64,000 nucleotides of DNA, taken from positions 1,488,001-1,552,000 of the forward strand of contig JAPFFF010000027.1 in assembly GCA_039105265.1 (NCBI GenBank), in the 5' to 3' direction. The stretch comes from Tritrichomonas musculus (taxonomy: Eukaryota; Parabasalia; Tritrichomonadida; Tritrichomonadidae). A program made the translations under genes and the position numbers. The notes under the pieces were generated by a model. It did no database searches, had not been told where the DNA came from, and saw nothing but the letters and a program-made list of their open reading frames with translations. Positions 11,716 to 22,293 of this stretch are shown here, in pieces; the first letter of the stretch is position 1, and each line of letters opens with the position of its first letter.

Positions 11716-11721
11716 TCATTT
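11716..11721 (+). promoter_or_regulatory. Initiator (Inr) TCATTT
   Basis: TCATTT ends two bases before the ATG at 11724. It matches the trichomonad initiator TCA(+1)Y(T/A), which sets transcription start very close to the start codon. This is inferred from known Trichomonas promoters. Confidence 0.4.
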
Positions 11722-11723
11722 AA

Positions 11724-12695
11724 ATGAGTCAATCTGGTTTTCTTAAATATACTGATTATGACCAATTAACAGAAAAGCACATATCAAAGTTTAGAAAACT
11801 AATTTATGATTTTTCAGAATATATTAGGGAAGCTACTTATTATTATGCCAAACATGAACCTAACCTCGACATTTCAGCATTTGAAAAAATTAACAAAGAA
11901 ATTGAAAGTACTATTAATGAAATTCTCTATTTATCAACTATATCAGCAGTTTGTGACAAAATCCATTCTTTTTTAATTCACTTTAATAATTTCTCAGAAT
12001 ATTTCGAAAAAGTTCAAAATGAATTTTTTGATAGTTTACATTCATCAATTAATGAATTGATTGAAAATGATGAATCTTTATCTAATATCACTAATATTGA
12101 TATTATTCGTGTTGATTGTTCTCCTCCAACTTGGGAAGAATTACTAAAATCATTAAAAATAATAAGTAAAACTACTGACACATCGCAAATATGTGATAAA
12201 ATAGATTGTGCCTATGCGTTATCAATGATTCATGATTCTATTGAAAATATCGAAAAATTTTATGATGAAATACCAGATGAATTATCCAAAGACCAATTGA
12301 AAGACCTTTTAGTATCCAAAGATTGTGAAATCGAAAAAATTAAAAAAGATAACGAAGAGAAACTTTCAAAAAAAGATAAAATAATCGATGAACTTAAACA
12401 AGATCAAAAATCTAATGAAAAAGAGCTTCAGAATGCAAAAGAAGCATATAATAATCTAGAAAAGAAGTATTCAGACCAAAAAAAATTAGCCAATGATTAC
12501 TTAGCGCAAAAGCAAGCTTTAGTAAATGAGAATGAAAAACTATTAAAAGAAATTTCCGACCTTAAAACTCAATTGCAAGAATTTCAAGAAAATCCGCCAA
12601 ATGTATTTGACATAGATAAAATAATGCAAATAAAGAATCGATATTTATCAGTCCTTGAATTTGTTAAAAGCCGTGCGACAATTGATACTCATTAA
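11724..12695 (+). CDS. Coiled-coil hypothetical protein (323 aa)
   Basis: A 323-residue protein. The first 185 residues are helical and acidic, with short aromatic motifs such as YIREATYYYAKHEPNLD and HFNNFSEYFEKVQNEFFDS. Residues about 185-300 form a strong coiled coil rich in Lys, Glu and Leu (NAKEAYNNLEKKYSDQKK; NENEKLLKEISDLKTQLQEF). No signal peptide or membrane helix is present. The family is not recognised. A structural or scaffold role is plausible from the coiled coil only. The Inr-like TCATTT immediately upstream supports the chosen start. Confidence 0.7.
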   Translation: MSQSGFLKYTDYDQLTEKHISKFRKLIYDFSEYIREATYYYAKHEPNLDISAFEKINKEIESTINEILYLSTISAVCDKIHSFLIHFNNFSEYFEKVQNEFFDSLHSSINELIENDESLSNITNIDIIRVDCSPPTWEELLKSLKIISKTTDTSQICDKIDCAYALSMIHDSIENIEKFYDEIPDELSKDQLKDLLVSKDCEIEKIKKDNEEKLSKKDKIIDELKQDQKSNEKELQNAKEAYNNLEKKYSDQKKLANDYLAQKQALVNENEKLLKEISDLKTQLQEFQENPPNVFDIDKIMQIKNRYLSVLEFVKSRATIDTH

Positions 12696-13744
12696 TTTTA
12701 GATATTGGTTGATATTAAATATTATATTAAGTTAAATTGTAAGGATGTAAATTATATCCGAAAATCGCAAAAAGGGCCTGGGTATGGTGAAAATCGATAT
12801 TTTGCTTGTTATGGAAGTTAAATTAAATGTATATCAATAACTTTTTACAAAATGATCAAATATTTCAAACATTTAACTAATTAAATATTTCTTTGGATAT
12901 TGCGTAATTAGATTAAGTAAATTATGAGGTTATTTAAGATTAAATTCCAATATATTATTTATTATTCACTCACTAATTCAGTAATTTACATTAAAAAAGG
13001 AATGGTACTTGAAGATATGCGATATATCAGTGAAATTTCCAACCTTAGAACTGAAAATGGGAGAGATATCTTGATAATAGTTCTCATATAGTAAAAAATG
13101 AATCAAGTAAAATAGCATAATAAAAATTATTAAGATTATAATAAAATAATAATTTTTACTTTTATTTTTTAATTATTTAATTTAAAAATAAGATATTGAT
13201 ATTTTTTAAATATTTACAAACGATTGTTTTGAATTCAAAAAAATTGAAATATAATTTATATTTATCTTTTTTTTTACCAATAATATAATAAAAATGCTTA
13301 GTAAACATTATTTTATTTTTCATTTAGAATATAATATATTCACAACAAAATGATTTCATTTCATTTTTTTGGGTAAAAATTTACAAAATTTTAAAGAGGT
13401 CAAATGGACCAAAAAAATAGTCCATCCAAAGGTCCAAAAGTTAAGCCCTATTAAATAATTTATATATACCAAAACATAGCAAAAATACTCTAGAAATAAA
13501 ATTTTTTAGGACAATTAATTTTGTGATAACTCATAGAATTTTTTAAACACAATTTGATAGTGGTCCCTTAAAATCACCTAAAAACGTAAAATACGCCATG
13601 ATTACATCCTTATAAATTGTGTGTGCTTTATATATTTGTTTTTAAATTTTCTTTTAATAACACAATATATGAAAATATTTGGAAATTTATAAATGTCGGT
13701 TTAATTTTGGGCGTGGCCAAATAAAACTTCAAATTATATAACGA
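12696..13744. other. AT-rich intergenic region
   Basis: About 1 kb without a gene. A cluster of TGGACC/GGTCC words lies at about 13402-13440 (TGGACC, AGTCCA, GGTCC). They resemble those inside the terminal-inverted-repeat elements at 36-41 kb but are too short to assign. Confidence 0.5.
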
Positions 13745-13990
13745 ATGAGTGCTTCTCGCGCAAGTCAGGAATCCCTTCCCCCAGATCAGACCAATGCTAC
13801 TGAAGCTAATGAAGGAGTTGCACAAGACACACAAACTGACGAAGAAGATTTAAAAGAATATCTTGGCGATACTCTAGTACCTCTTCTTGCATATGCATTA
13901 GACGAACTAGAAAAAATTAGGCCACCTGATCCAGTTTTATTTCTTGCCCACTTTTTGTTGCGCCATAACCCACGTAAATCATATCAGTAA
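13745..13990 (+). CDS. DPY-30 motif protein
   Basis: An 81-residue protein whose C-terminal 45 residues are a Dpy-30 motif: YLGDTLVPLLAYALDELEKI, then RPPDPVLFLAHFLLRHNP. This motif forms a dimeric helical bundle that docks amphipathic helices. The RPPDP turn and the final NP are the family hallmarks. The N-terminus is Ser/Glu/Asp-rich and probably disordered. DPY-30 itself is a core subunit of Set1/MLL histone H3K4 methyltransferases, but the same motif occurs in axonemal radial-spoke and adenylate-kinase proteins. In a flagellate either role is possible, so I give no gene symbol. The size is close to that of DPY30 (about 99 residues). Confidence 0.8.
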   Translation: MSASRASQESLPPDQTNATEANEGVAQDTQTDEEDLKEYLGDTLVPLLAYALDELEKIRPPDPVLFLAHFLLRHNPRKSYQ

Positions 13991-14305
13991 TTCCTAATCA
14001 ATGCTCAAAAATTCAAATTTATTATTTTTATTTTTTCTATTTATAATCAACTGAGAATTTGCGTTTTAGTAAATGTCCATAAAGATATTAATTCAAAATA
14101 ACAAATGTTTTTTTTTTTTTATTGGACCTTTTAAAAACATTTTTTATCAAATTTTGCAACATTAATATTATAGTGCTCAGGTTGCAATCAACAAATATCA
14201 TGACCAAGATATCATATTTAAATATTAGGGTTTTTTTTTTTTAAGGTTTAAAATATGAATGGTTTCAAAGATAAACTAATTTATTGTAAAAATATTTTGA
14301 CAAAT
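13991..14305. other. Convergent intergenic spacer
   Basis: Roughly 315 bp between convergent genes, with poly-T and poly-A runs (for example at 14107-14120 and 14230-14243). No gene or RNA seen. Confidence 0.5.
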
Positions 14306-14758
14306 TTACTTCTTCCTCTTTGCTCCAAAGATTATAGCAGTAATTGCAGCAATGCCAACAAGGATTGTTGCACCAATTCCAACGCCAGCAGCTGCTAGTT
14401 TGTCATTTTGTTCTTTTTGTTCTTTAACAATTGTATCTCCTATTTTTTCAATTTCAGCTGATGAAATTAATTGTGACTTGGCTTCTTGTATAACCTTTAA
14501 ACATTCTTTATCACGTTTAAGGCGATAAAGCGCTAGAACTTTCAAATAAACAGTTTGAACTTTTTGATCCGTTTCTTCAAATTTGTTATTTGATAAATAA
14601 TCAAGTCCATGAATTACATTTGCTTCTTCTTCTGATCTAATAAGAGCACTCTCATAGGAAAGAACTGATGCTGGAGATGCTGCTTCATCCATTTCTGCTT
14701 GACTCTCAGTAACATCATCGCGAGATGATGGAGCTGTAAAAGGTTTGCAACTTCTCAT
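14306..14758 (-). CDS. Fis1-like tail-anchored TPR protein
   Basis: A 150-residue protein with Fis1 layout. A flexible N-terminus is followed by a TPR-like helical bundle (about 32-100: VLSYESALIRSEEEANVIHG, then TVYLKVLALYRLKRDKECLK). This is reminiscent of the family pattern in which a tyrosine/alanine helix is followed by a lysine-rich TPR. At the extreme C-terminus is a single membrane helix (about 123-146, AGVGIGATILVGIAAITAII) ending in GAKRKK. A lone C-terminal helix with a short basic tail is the tail-anchor signature of outer membranes of mitochondria and hydrogenosomes. In trichomonads the expected site is the hydrogenosome; the role in organelle division or dynamin recruitment is family knowledge. 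An Inr-like TCATAT at 14765-14760 lies just upstream. The alternative is another tail-anchored TPR protein. Confidence 0.65.
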   Translation of the reverse strand: MRSCKPFTAPSSRDDVTESQAEMDEAASPASVLSYESALIRSEEEANVIHGLDYLSNNKFEETDQKVQTVYLKVLALYRLKRDKECLKVIQEAKSQLISSAEIEKIGDTIVKEQKEQNDKLAAAGVGIGATILVGIAAITAIIFGAKRKK

Positions 14759-16127
14759 AATATGAAATAATAGACCATATTAAGGTTGAACAAAAGCAGT
14801 ATATGATATCATATTGTAATATAATAAAATATATGATGACATCAATTTATTTACTAAATATAATGGTAAAATTAACGTAAAATATAAAAATAAATTAATT
14901 TTTCTTTTTGAATGAAAATTTTACAATTTGATAAGTTTAGAAAAAAAAATGATGTTTTGTATAAATATCATAGCAAATATGAGGAAAATGCAATTTTAAA
15001 TATAAGATATATTTTTTAGTTAATTTATTAAATTGAATTAAATTTTTATGAAATATTTGAATCATAAGAAAATTGAGATCAATTCTATGAAATTATTATA
15101 TACTTCAGAATATTGTGCATTTTTATAAGAAATAATTGTGAGATTGTAAGATATAAACAATTGAATAATTGTGAGAAAATAAAGATTTCTGAAAAGTAAA
15201 AATATGTAAAGTATTCAAAGTAAAAATCTATCCAAAATAAAGTCCCCAGCGTCGGAATTTTTGATTTTTTAAAATAATTCTTTTCAAAATCAAAAAATAT
15301 GTCCAATTTTTCAAATTTTAACTCAGGTTGAAAAGATTAGCTGAGTGATTATTTATGAAATTATCTCTACTTTTAGCAAGATATAGAATAATTTAAATAT
15401 ATTATATAATGATATTATTTTTTTATGAATATTTAATATAAAAAATTAAAATTTATTATGATATTTTTCGCAAAATTTGTATTTTTGTTGTCACTTTTTG
15501 AATACTACAAAATTGAATGAATACCTTAATAGGGTCTGAAATAATTTATTTTTTTAAATGGTTGGATAAACTTTTCACCTTGGAATTTGTCAAAATTTTA
15601 TCAAAATTTTTCGCGAAAAGAGAGTTAAAAAAAAATAATTATAATGAATTTATTCTATAATTATGTTTAAATTAAAATATTTTAATTTATATTTGCTAAA
15701 TATATTAATACATAAATTTTATACAAAGATATTAATGTTTTAAATATTGAATAAATTAATTCAAATTCCAAATGAATTGAATTTTTTTTATAGTAAATAT
15801 TTGATTTATCTTTAAATAAATACATTGCTTAATGCTTATTATCAATATACAATATTGTTCTTAAACAAATATTATTGATATTAAACTTAAATCATTCTTG
15901 ATGGTTATTTTTTAACTTTTTCCTGATCAAAATTAAACTTTTCCGCTTTTTCATTTAGAAAATGACACGAAATGAAAAGCATCTTTTTAGATAATTCATT
16001 ATTTCATGTTGAAATAAAGCAAAAACAATACTATTAGACCAAAGTTTTTCTCAAAGCAAATTTATTAAGCTCTACCAACACTGAAGTTTTATCGATTTTA
16101 CCATGCCTCATAAAGATTATTTGATTG
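14759..16127. other. AT-rich intergenic region
   Basis: About 1.4 kb with no supported gene. The only longish ORF (on the minus strand at 15085-15306) is Phe/Ile/Tyr-rich low-complexity sequence, as expected from AT-rich DNA. Confidence 0.5.
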
Positions 16128-18856
16128 TAGGCTTGTTATTTTGAGAATCGATATCAAAAACGTCACTTTATTACCTCTGATACTCAATTATCAGTTTTAA
16201 AATCTGATATCGAGATTATCGATTATCATGATATCAGATCTGAAATGAGATATGAAATTAATTGAAAACTTGATATCAATTACTGAGATCTCGAGATCTC
16301 TAACAAATTTATCTTTTTTTATATAAGGTATTTTTTGATTTTATTTAATTGAAGATTTCAAAAAGATATAATAATGTGTAAGCCATCCAAGACTTTTTCC
16401 AGTTATTTTATATTTAGATAGATTTTTAATAGCTACATATAATTTACTATTTAAAAAATCAAAATCATCAAAGGTGAATTAGATAATCGCATTTTATTTT
16501 CCATAAAAAATAATTTGGGTAAAAAATGGTCATTTTGAATTTTTTGATTTTATAAATGGCGGAACCTCATTTTAAATAATATTCCCTATTCTTATAATAT
16601 ATTTTAAAGCAAAAATATTGAGTTTGATCGTTTAAAATTAATTTTCTAACCGCCGAAAATTGAATCATTCCGTTTATTAATTCAACTTTTTGAATTCATT
16701 TTTCAAACTAAACCCTATCTTTGAAGTTATGTTCAAACAAAATATATCATTTTATTGAGCATTAAAAGAAGAAATCGAATATTACAAAATAAAAAGTTAG
16801 AAAAGATCATGTATCGAAAAAACTTAAAAATAATTATAGTTGGTGGACATAATTATGTTTTTGGGACATAATCATGTTTGCTCAACTTTTTGAATGGTAC
16901 ACAAAAATAAAACACATTTTTCTCAATACTTTTTAAAGATAATTTGATAATATTATATGTTTTATTAATGTATTTTATGTACATCATTATTTAATTAAAT
17001 GATCTATTATATTTTTGATTTATATGAAATTTTGCCATTAATGTAAAAAAAAAGTCAAAATTCTTATTTTATTCTCAATAATTGAAACTTGGGATTTAAT
17101 AATAATATCATTAATTCATAATCAGTAATGATATAATTTTATCAGATAATTGATATCTAAAAACTTTCATATAAGAAAATTTTGATGCACAAAATAAAGT
17201 TAAAAATCATATCACTTTTTTGTTTTTTTCCAATAAAAAATAAAAACTTTTAAATTTTTATTTAAATATTTGATATAATGCATATAGTATAATGATATTG
17301 AAAGAATAAAATTGGCGGTTCTACTCAAGATCTATTACCTTAATGAAAAAGAGTAACTTCTGAAATAACTTAAAAAGACTTTCAATTTTAGACATTGAGA
17401 AATTATTTTCATTATTTTAATAGTTCTTCTATACTTACCTAATATTTATTGATTAATTGCTATTTTTAATGCTATTATAATAGAAAAAATAAAAAAGTGA
17501 AATTTGTATATTTCTTAGAAAAACCTGAAATCTTGATGGGCAACAATGATTTTTAGAGGATTAATAATATATTTCATTGTATGTGTTATCAAATAATGAA
17601 ATTCTGAAATCATATCAATTATGCATGAGTGATTTATGAATGATTTTGAATGAAAAAAAGAAAAATGAAATTTTTCCAAGATTGATTCTTTTTCAACCAT
17701 ATTATTATATTTAATATATTATATGAATCATATAGATGGTTAATACTGCATCTAATTTGAAATAAAATAAACTCATTTTTCAAAATTTGTAATTTTGTAT
17801 GAATGATTTTTGTCATATTTTGAAAACACTTTTTCTTTTTATATAATTATTATTTCAATAAATTTTTTTCTAAAATATAATATATACATTATATTCTAAA
17901 ATAATAACAATGTTAGAGCAAATTAAAACAACCTTTTTTTTATGGTAAAAGTATGAAATGTGATATGAAATGAGTTTTTTGAGTAGTGAAATGAAAATGA
18001 AACCATTTTTTCTAATTATCTATTTTATTTCAATAAATAATAATGATACATTTTAATTATAGATAAAAAGTAAATTATAATTTTTTTCAAATAATAAAAA
18101 AATATTCAGAAATTAAAAATTCGATATCATATTTTTGATCAAATTTAGTTTGATAAAAGTGAATGAAAATCTGGGAATAGAATGTATCCAATATGATATT
18201 AATTGTTCTACAATTGTTTTTTTAAAAGTCCAATTTGAATATATAGAAATGATGTGAAAACATAATTATGTCTCTAAAACAGAATTATGTCCACCAACTA
18301 TATTATATTAACTTTTTTGGACTAACGGCAAAGTAATTATAAATATTTATGTTTTATAATGTATAATGCATATGTATAAAATCAAATAGTATTAGTAGTT
18401 TTGAAGGATATCTCTTACGAAGAGAGATCTATTAGTATGTGAAGTCAAAAAAAACTCGATGAATATTAAGTTTTTTGATTGGTTTCAATGACCAATTTAA
18501 AGATTATTAAATGGGTAAGAAAATTTATTAAAATCACCAAATAAAACCTAAAATTCGAAGAGATTTTGAAACTTTTTGAGGTCAAAAAAAGAGTGTCCCA
18601 CCCATATATAATATAATGCATTGATGATTATTTTAAGATTAAAATCAAAAAATGCATTCTTTTGTAAGAAATATTTGAGAATAAATAACGATCATATATT
18701 TATCAAAAAGTTTAACCGAAAATTCTGATATCAAAAGCTGAGAAAAAAAATCTCCATCTATGAAATCGATCATGAGAATCAGTGTATATGTATTTATTGA
18801 TATGAAAAAGTTAATCAATTATCGATAATTCTCCAGAATCGGAGAATAACAAGCCC
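16128..18856. mobile_element. Putative Mutator-like element with 9-bp target duplication, interrupted by a Tc1/mariner-type insertion
   Basis: The ends share GGCTTGTTATT in inverted orientation (left from 16130, right ending at 18855). The segment is flanked by the 9-bp direct repeat ATTTGATTG at 16119-16127 and 18857-18865. A 9-bp duplication and a terminus starting with G are typical of Mutator-like elements. The ends are rich in GATATC and ATCGAT palindromes (16151-16310 and 18760-18830). No transposase is recognisable, so it is non-autonomous or decayed. Without the nested element it is about 1.27 kb. The family call is inference from the duplication length. Confidence 0.5.
16837..18300. 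mobile_element. Tc1/mariner-type non-autonomous element (about 45-bp TIRs, TA duplication)
   Basis: The left end TAGTTGGTGGACATAATTAT and the right end (reverse complement TAGTTGGTGGACATAATTCT) are terminal inverted repeats. The similarity extends about 45 bp with a few mismatches. Each arm carries a second ACATAAT(T/C)ATGTTT copy. A TA dinucleotide flanks both sides (16835-16836 and 18301-18302), as expected for Tc1/mariner insertion. The 1.46-kb interior is AT-rich without transposase motifs, so I consider it non-autonomous. It sits inside the larger 16128-18856 element and is therefore the younger insertion. Confidence 0.65.
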
Positions 18857-19239
18857 ATTTGATTGAATTAATTATAAAAATAACACCAATAGAATGGTTT
18901 AAGTTCAATATCAATAATATGTAATGAAAACAGATTATAATCTGTTTACCATGAGGTTTTTATGTAATGAAAACATACTTCTTTCTGAATCAAAACTTGA
19001 TTACTTTAAATGCAATTTTCTATAATCTCATACAAGATTCAAATTTTTTATAGTGGTAGATATTTTATGAGATAGCTAAGAGTGTGTTAATTATGCAGTA
19101 TCACGGTTGCTCATGAGTATTCGATTAAGAATCTAAACAGCCTAAAAAACAAGTAAACCAATTGGGTTTGAGATCTAAAAGGATCTAACCAATTGGTAAT
19201 ATATTTGACTATTTAAAATATGAATATTGCGATTATTTG
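18857..19239. other. Intergenic segment with palindromes
   Basis: No gene seen. It contains the 20-bp perfect palindrome AAACAGATTATAATCTGTTT (18928-18947). It also has an inverted pair of AACCAATTGG-type words near 19157-19198. These may belong to the neighbouring element remnants. Confidence 0.4.
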
Positions 19240-19760
19240 CATTGATCTTGGCAAAACAATGTAAGTCAAACAACTTAGCAAATCAAAAAAAAAAAGTTTA
19301 TCGATGAAGCTCCAATAGGATCTGGTAAGAGCATAACGATCAGAATATGGATCATATCTCACAAAAGAGATATATTCATGTTAAGCTTATCATGATGATG
19401 CAAAAGGAAGAAGAACCAATGAATAAACAAATATGAATATACACTAGCAAGAATGCATTTAATGAATATAATAATGTAGTATATGAAGATGTGAGATTAG
19501 ATAACTTTTTAGCTATTGATGAAACTCACTTATTACTTGACGACAAATATTTAATTGATAGGCGCTACGGCTAAAGATATTAAACACTTCGCTTTCTTTA
19601 GAGATTGCATTACCTTTAATTCATGTATAACCGAAAAAGAAAATCTAAACGTATTTTTATAAGCTGATAACTGATGCTAATGAGCAACGTAATGAGATGA
19701 TAAATATAATCAAAATAAATCGATGAAGTATGATATGATATTAGTTATGACAGATCATTC
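19240..19760 (+). pseudogene. Decayed second copy of the SF2 helicase gene
   Basis: Short stretches in changing frames match the intact helicase at 24996-26903 in the same order. They are the Walker A region (EAPIGSGKS), the DEAH-box region (LAIDETHLLL), the DIKHF..FRD segment, and a segment matching KLISDADGQ and the following KNRMNYDKVLV. The copy covers roughly the middle third of the gene, is broken several times and is cut off on the right, where the pogo-like remnant begins. Its presence shows that this helicase belongs to a repeated, decaying element family. Confidence 0.7.
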
Positions 19761-19969
19761 ATAATTCTGATTTGAAGTTTTTCATTTCTCCAAAGAGCTA
19801 ATTGATTGATTCTATTAATTTCAATCTTAGTTGCTAGTGCCAAATTAAATGTTTGAATGCGTAAATCTAAATCTTTGTAGGAGGAAACTAATAGACATCA
19901 CATCAAAAAAGACCAATAATGTATTTACGTTATGATTTGGTTCTATTTACAAAAACTTCTAGAAAAAGT

Positions 19970-20910
19970 TAAAATTAAAAGAGTATGCTTGCTGACAAGA
20001 TTTAATCTTTTTCAGAATTTGATTTGTCTGAATTGAGCTTCCATCATTTCTTCTAAAATTTGAAGAAAACTTTTTCATAGAACTAAATATTTCTAAGCCA
20101 AAAGGTTGTGTTTCATCAGTAGAACGTGATGGTAAAAAAACGAGGAATTATACCATAATTATTTCAATGTAAGTTTTGAATAGCATTTCGATGGGCTATG
20201 AGTCCATCTATAATAAGTATAGTAGGTCTGTGATAATTATATTGATTTCTGAGTTTTCGAAGTTCTGGAATAAAAATCTTTTGCATGTAATATTTAAATG
20301 ATGATGTATTTATGTATACTTGAGCCACGTCCTTTGAAATATAATCTTAAATTTCTGAATCTATAGTAGCTCATTGTACTGCTATTTGTGGAATTCCATA
20401 TACACCTTCAATTGAAATACACACGAGACAGCTGCTATGTTTTTAACTTCGATTGACCTGATATGGTGCTGTTTTTTTGTGTAAATAAAATGTATGATAA
20501 CAAACTTTTTTGAACATCTCCATATTAAATATTTTTCTATTTCTGATAAATCAACAGTTGATTTTTTTGCATTAGAATTCAAAAAAACAGTTTTATATTT
20601 ATCTCCTAATTTCCTATGTATTATATGACTAAGTGTATTTGGTTCAATGTATTTACCATAATTAAAGTATAAAAAATCGCTTAAATCTTCATATGTAAAA
20701 TAAATTGGACCAATTTATTCTAAATTCAGCAATTCTATTTGGTTTCCTTTCGGAATGATATTTTTAATAATGACGAGTATTTACAATTAGTGTACTCAAG
20801 TGTGAAAGTGTCAAAGACTTTTCTGATATTTTTGTAGGAAGAAACATCATGATTTTTTTTTCAGAAACTTCAATAATTTTTCATTTTATATTGCAAACAT
20901 TTAAATTACA
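19970..20910 (-). pseudogene. Pogo-like (DDE_1) transposase remnant
   Basis: Reading the minus strand, fragments appear in the order expected for a pogo/Tigger-type DDE_1 transposase. First is a stretch with EDLSDFLYFNYGKYIEPNTL. Next is an open piece with KKSTVDLSEIEKYLIWRCSK at 20582-20382. Then comes AQVYINTSSFKYYMQKIFIP, leading into RPTILIIDGLIAHRNAIQNL, which contains the family's second catalytic Asp in the IIDG..AHRN context. Last is LPSRSTDETQPFGLEIFSSM, the counterpart of the family signature in which STxxTQPLDxxxFxxxK follows the catalytic core. Several stops and frame changes interrupt it. No terminal repeats were identified. The motif order makes the family call fairly safe despite the decay. 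Confidence 0.65.
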
Positions 20911-21042
20911 AGCATATTATTGGGCTCTTTTTATGACTGTCAGGAGTAAAGTTGAATGCTATTAAAATTCTTTTTTGTTAGGTACTTTTTCCATTTGAAA
21001 TGAAGATGAAAAAAAGTTTAAAATTGGTTCATAGTATTATTA

Positions 21043-22258
21043 TAGGTCGATCCGAAATATCGTAGCATTTCAATATGTAATAAAAATACAATATAATAAT
21101 TAATATTTAAATGTTTATTATTAAATGTATTCTCCATTATATTCAATAACTTGCTTGAGTCTTTTTTCCCATTCGAGAAATACGTTAATTAATGTTTCTT
21201 TTGGAATTTTCTTCAAAATTTCATAAATGCATTCAAAAAGTTCATCTGGCGATTCAAATTTGAGTCCTGCTAACCTGTCTTTGAGATTACCGAAAAGATA
21301 AAACTCTGATGCAGCTATATCAGGTGAGAAAGGTGGATGTGGAGCTCTCTTCATATGGTGAACGTCCATATATTGAATCACCTTTCTTGTAGTATGAGGT
21401 CGAGCATTGTCGAAATGAAGTGTAACTTTTCGATGACACTCAGCTCGGGGCTCAGCTGTTATTTGGAAAATCTTTTCTAGTATGTTATTGATAAAATATT
21501 CGGAATTAAAATGAATTCCTTCTGGAAGCAAATCAACAACAAGAAAACCTTCAGGATTCCAAAAGACTGTAAGCAAGACTTTTTTTGGACCCAATCATCT
21601 TCTTCTATCTTGTTGATGGTTCATCTCCCTCATGTATCCATTGAATTGTATGATCAGTAGAAAGATAAATCCATGATTCATCTCCGGTAAAGAATAAATG
21701 AAAACTTTAGTGCTTCGCTTTTTCAATGGTCGATAATAAACTTTTTGGTAGTTCCATTGGAGTTATTTTTGTACCTTATTCGTAAGTATACGATATACTA
21801 GTGATCTCAGAAATTGCTCTGGATGAGAAAAATGGATAATCCTTAAGCGCTTTTGAATTAATTTTTGAAAATGCAAATGTTCGAAATGTATATGGTCATT
21901 TTCATTAATAGTTTTGTGAGAAGCAAAAAAATCTTCTCTGATATATTTTGTGACAGTTGAGTAACCTATTATCTTTTGATGGAATGTGTTATTTATTTCT
22001 ATTTTAATTTGGCTCTTTTCTTTTCCTTGCATGTTAAGATAGAGCACGATTGAGCGAATATCAATATTCATTTTGAAAAAGATATAACGTATTTACATTT
22101 TAAACGTAAAAAATGATCTATTTTTTTAATTACAATTAGGATTTCTACAATATAATTAATAAAGTAGAAATTATACAGTTCTTATTTATTAATATCAAAA
22201 TAATTTTGTTGAGAACTATTAAAGGCACTGAGATGCTACGATATTTTGGAACGACCTA
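21043..22258 (-). mobile_element. Tc1/mariner-superfamily transposon A (full length, broken)
   Basis: A complete element of 1,216 bp with about 30-bp terminal inverted repeats starting TAGGTCG(A/T)TCC. The left arm is 21043-21072 and the right arm is about 22229-22258. Each end is flanked by TA (21041-21042 and 22259-22260). The arms differ at a few positions, so the insertion is not very recent. It carries one transposase gene on the minus strand, listed separately. It lies 35 bp from a second, unrelated mariner in the same orientation. Confidence 0.85.
21121..22071 (-). pseudogene. Broken mariner-like transposase (DD34E type)
   Basis: The coding remnant spans about 317 codons in at least three pieces. 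The N-terminal part (22071-21763) has a helix-turn-helix region with IRSIVLYLNMQGKEKSQIKI and IIGYSTVTKYIRE. The first catalytic Asp lies in FTGDESWIYLSTDHTIQWIH, in a separate frame that ends at a TAG. The C-terminal piece (21594-21121) has the second Asp in LHFDNARPH and, exactly 34 residues on, a Glu in FSPDIAASEF where classic mariners have Asp. This DD34E spacing sets it apart from transposon B. The C-terminal open piece has no ATG start (it opens on TTG), so no functional protein is expected. Confidence 0.8.
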
Positions 22259-22293
22259 TATTAAACCATTTTATAAAATAAATCCTCTTAATA

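Larger units (their letters stand above)
9109..11723. other. AT-rich intergenic region
   Basis: About 2.6 kb of AT-rich DNA. It contains a 35-residue zinc-finger-like ORF (listed separately) and an 11-bp hairpin near 11357-11404 (TTCAGAGCCAT pairing with ATGGCTCTGAA). No other gene or RNA is supported. Confidence 0.55.
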
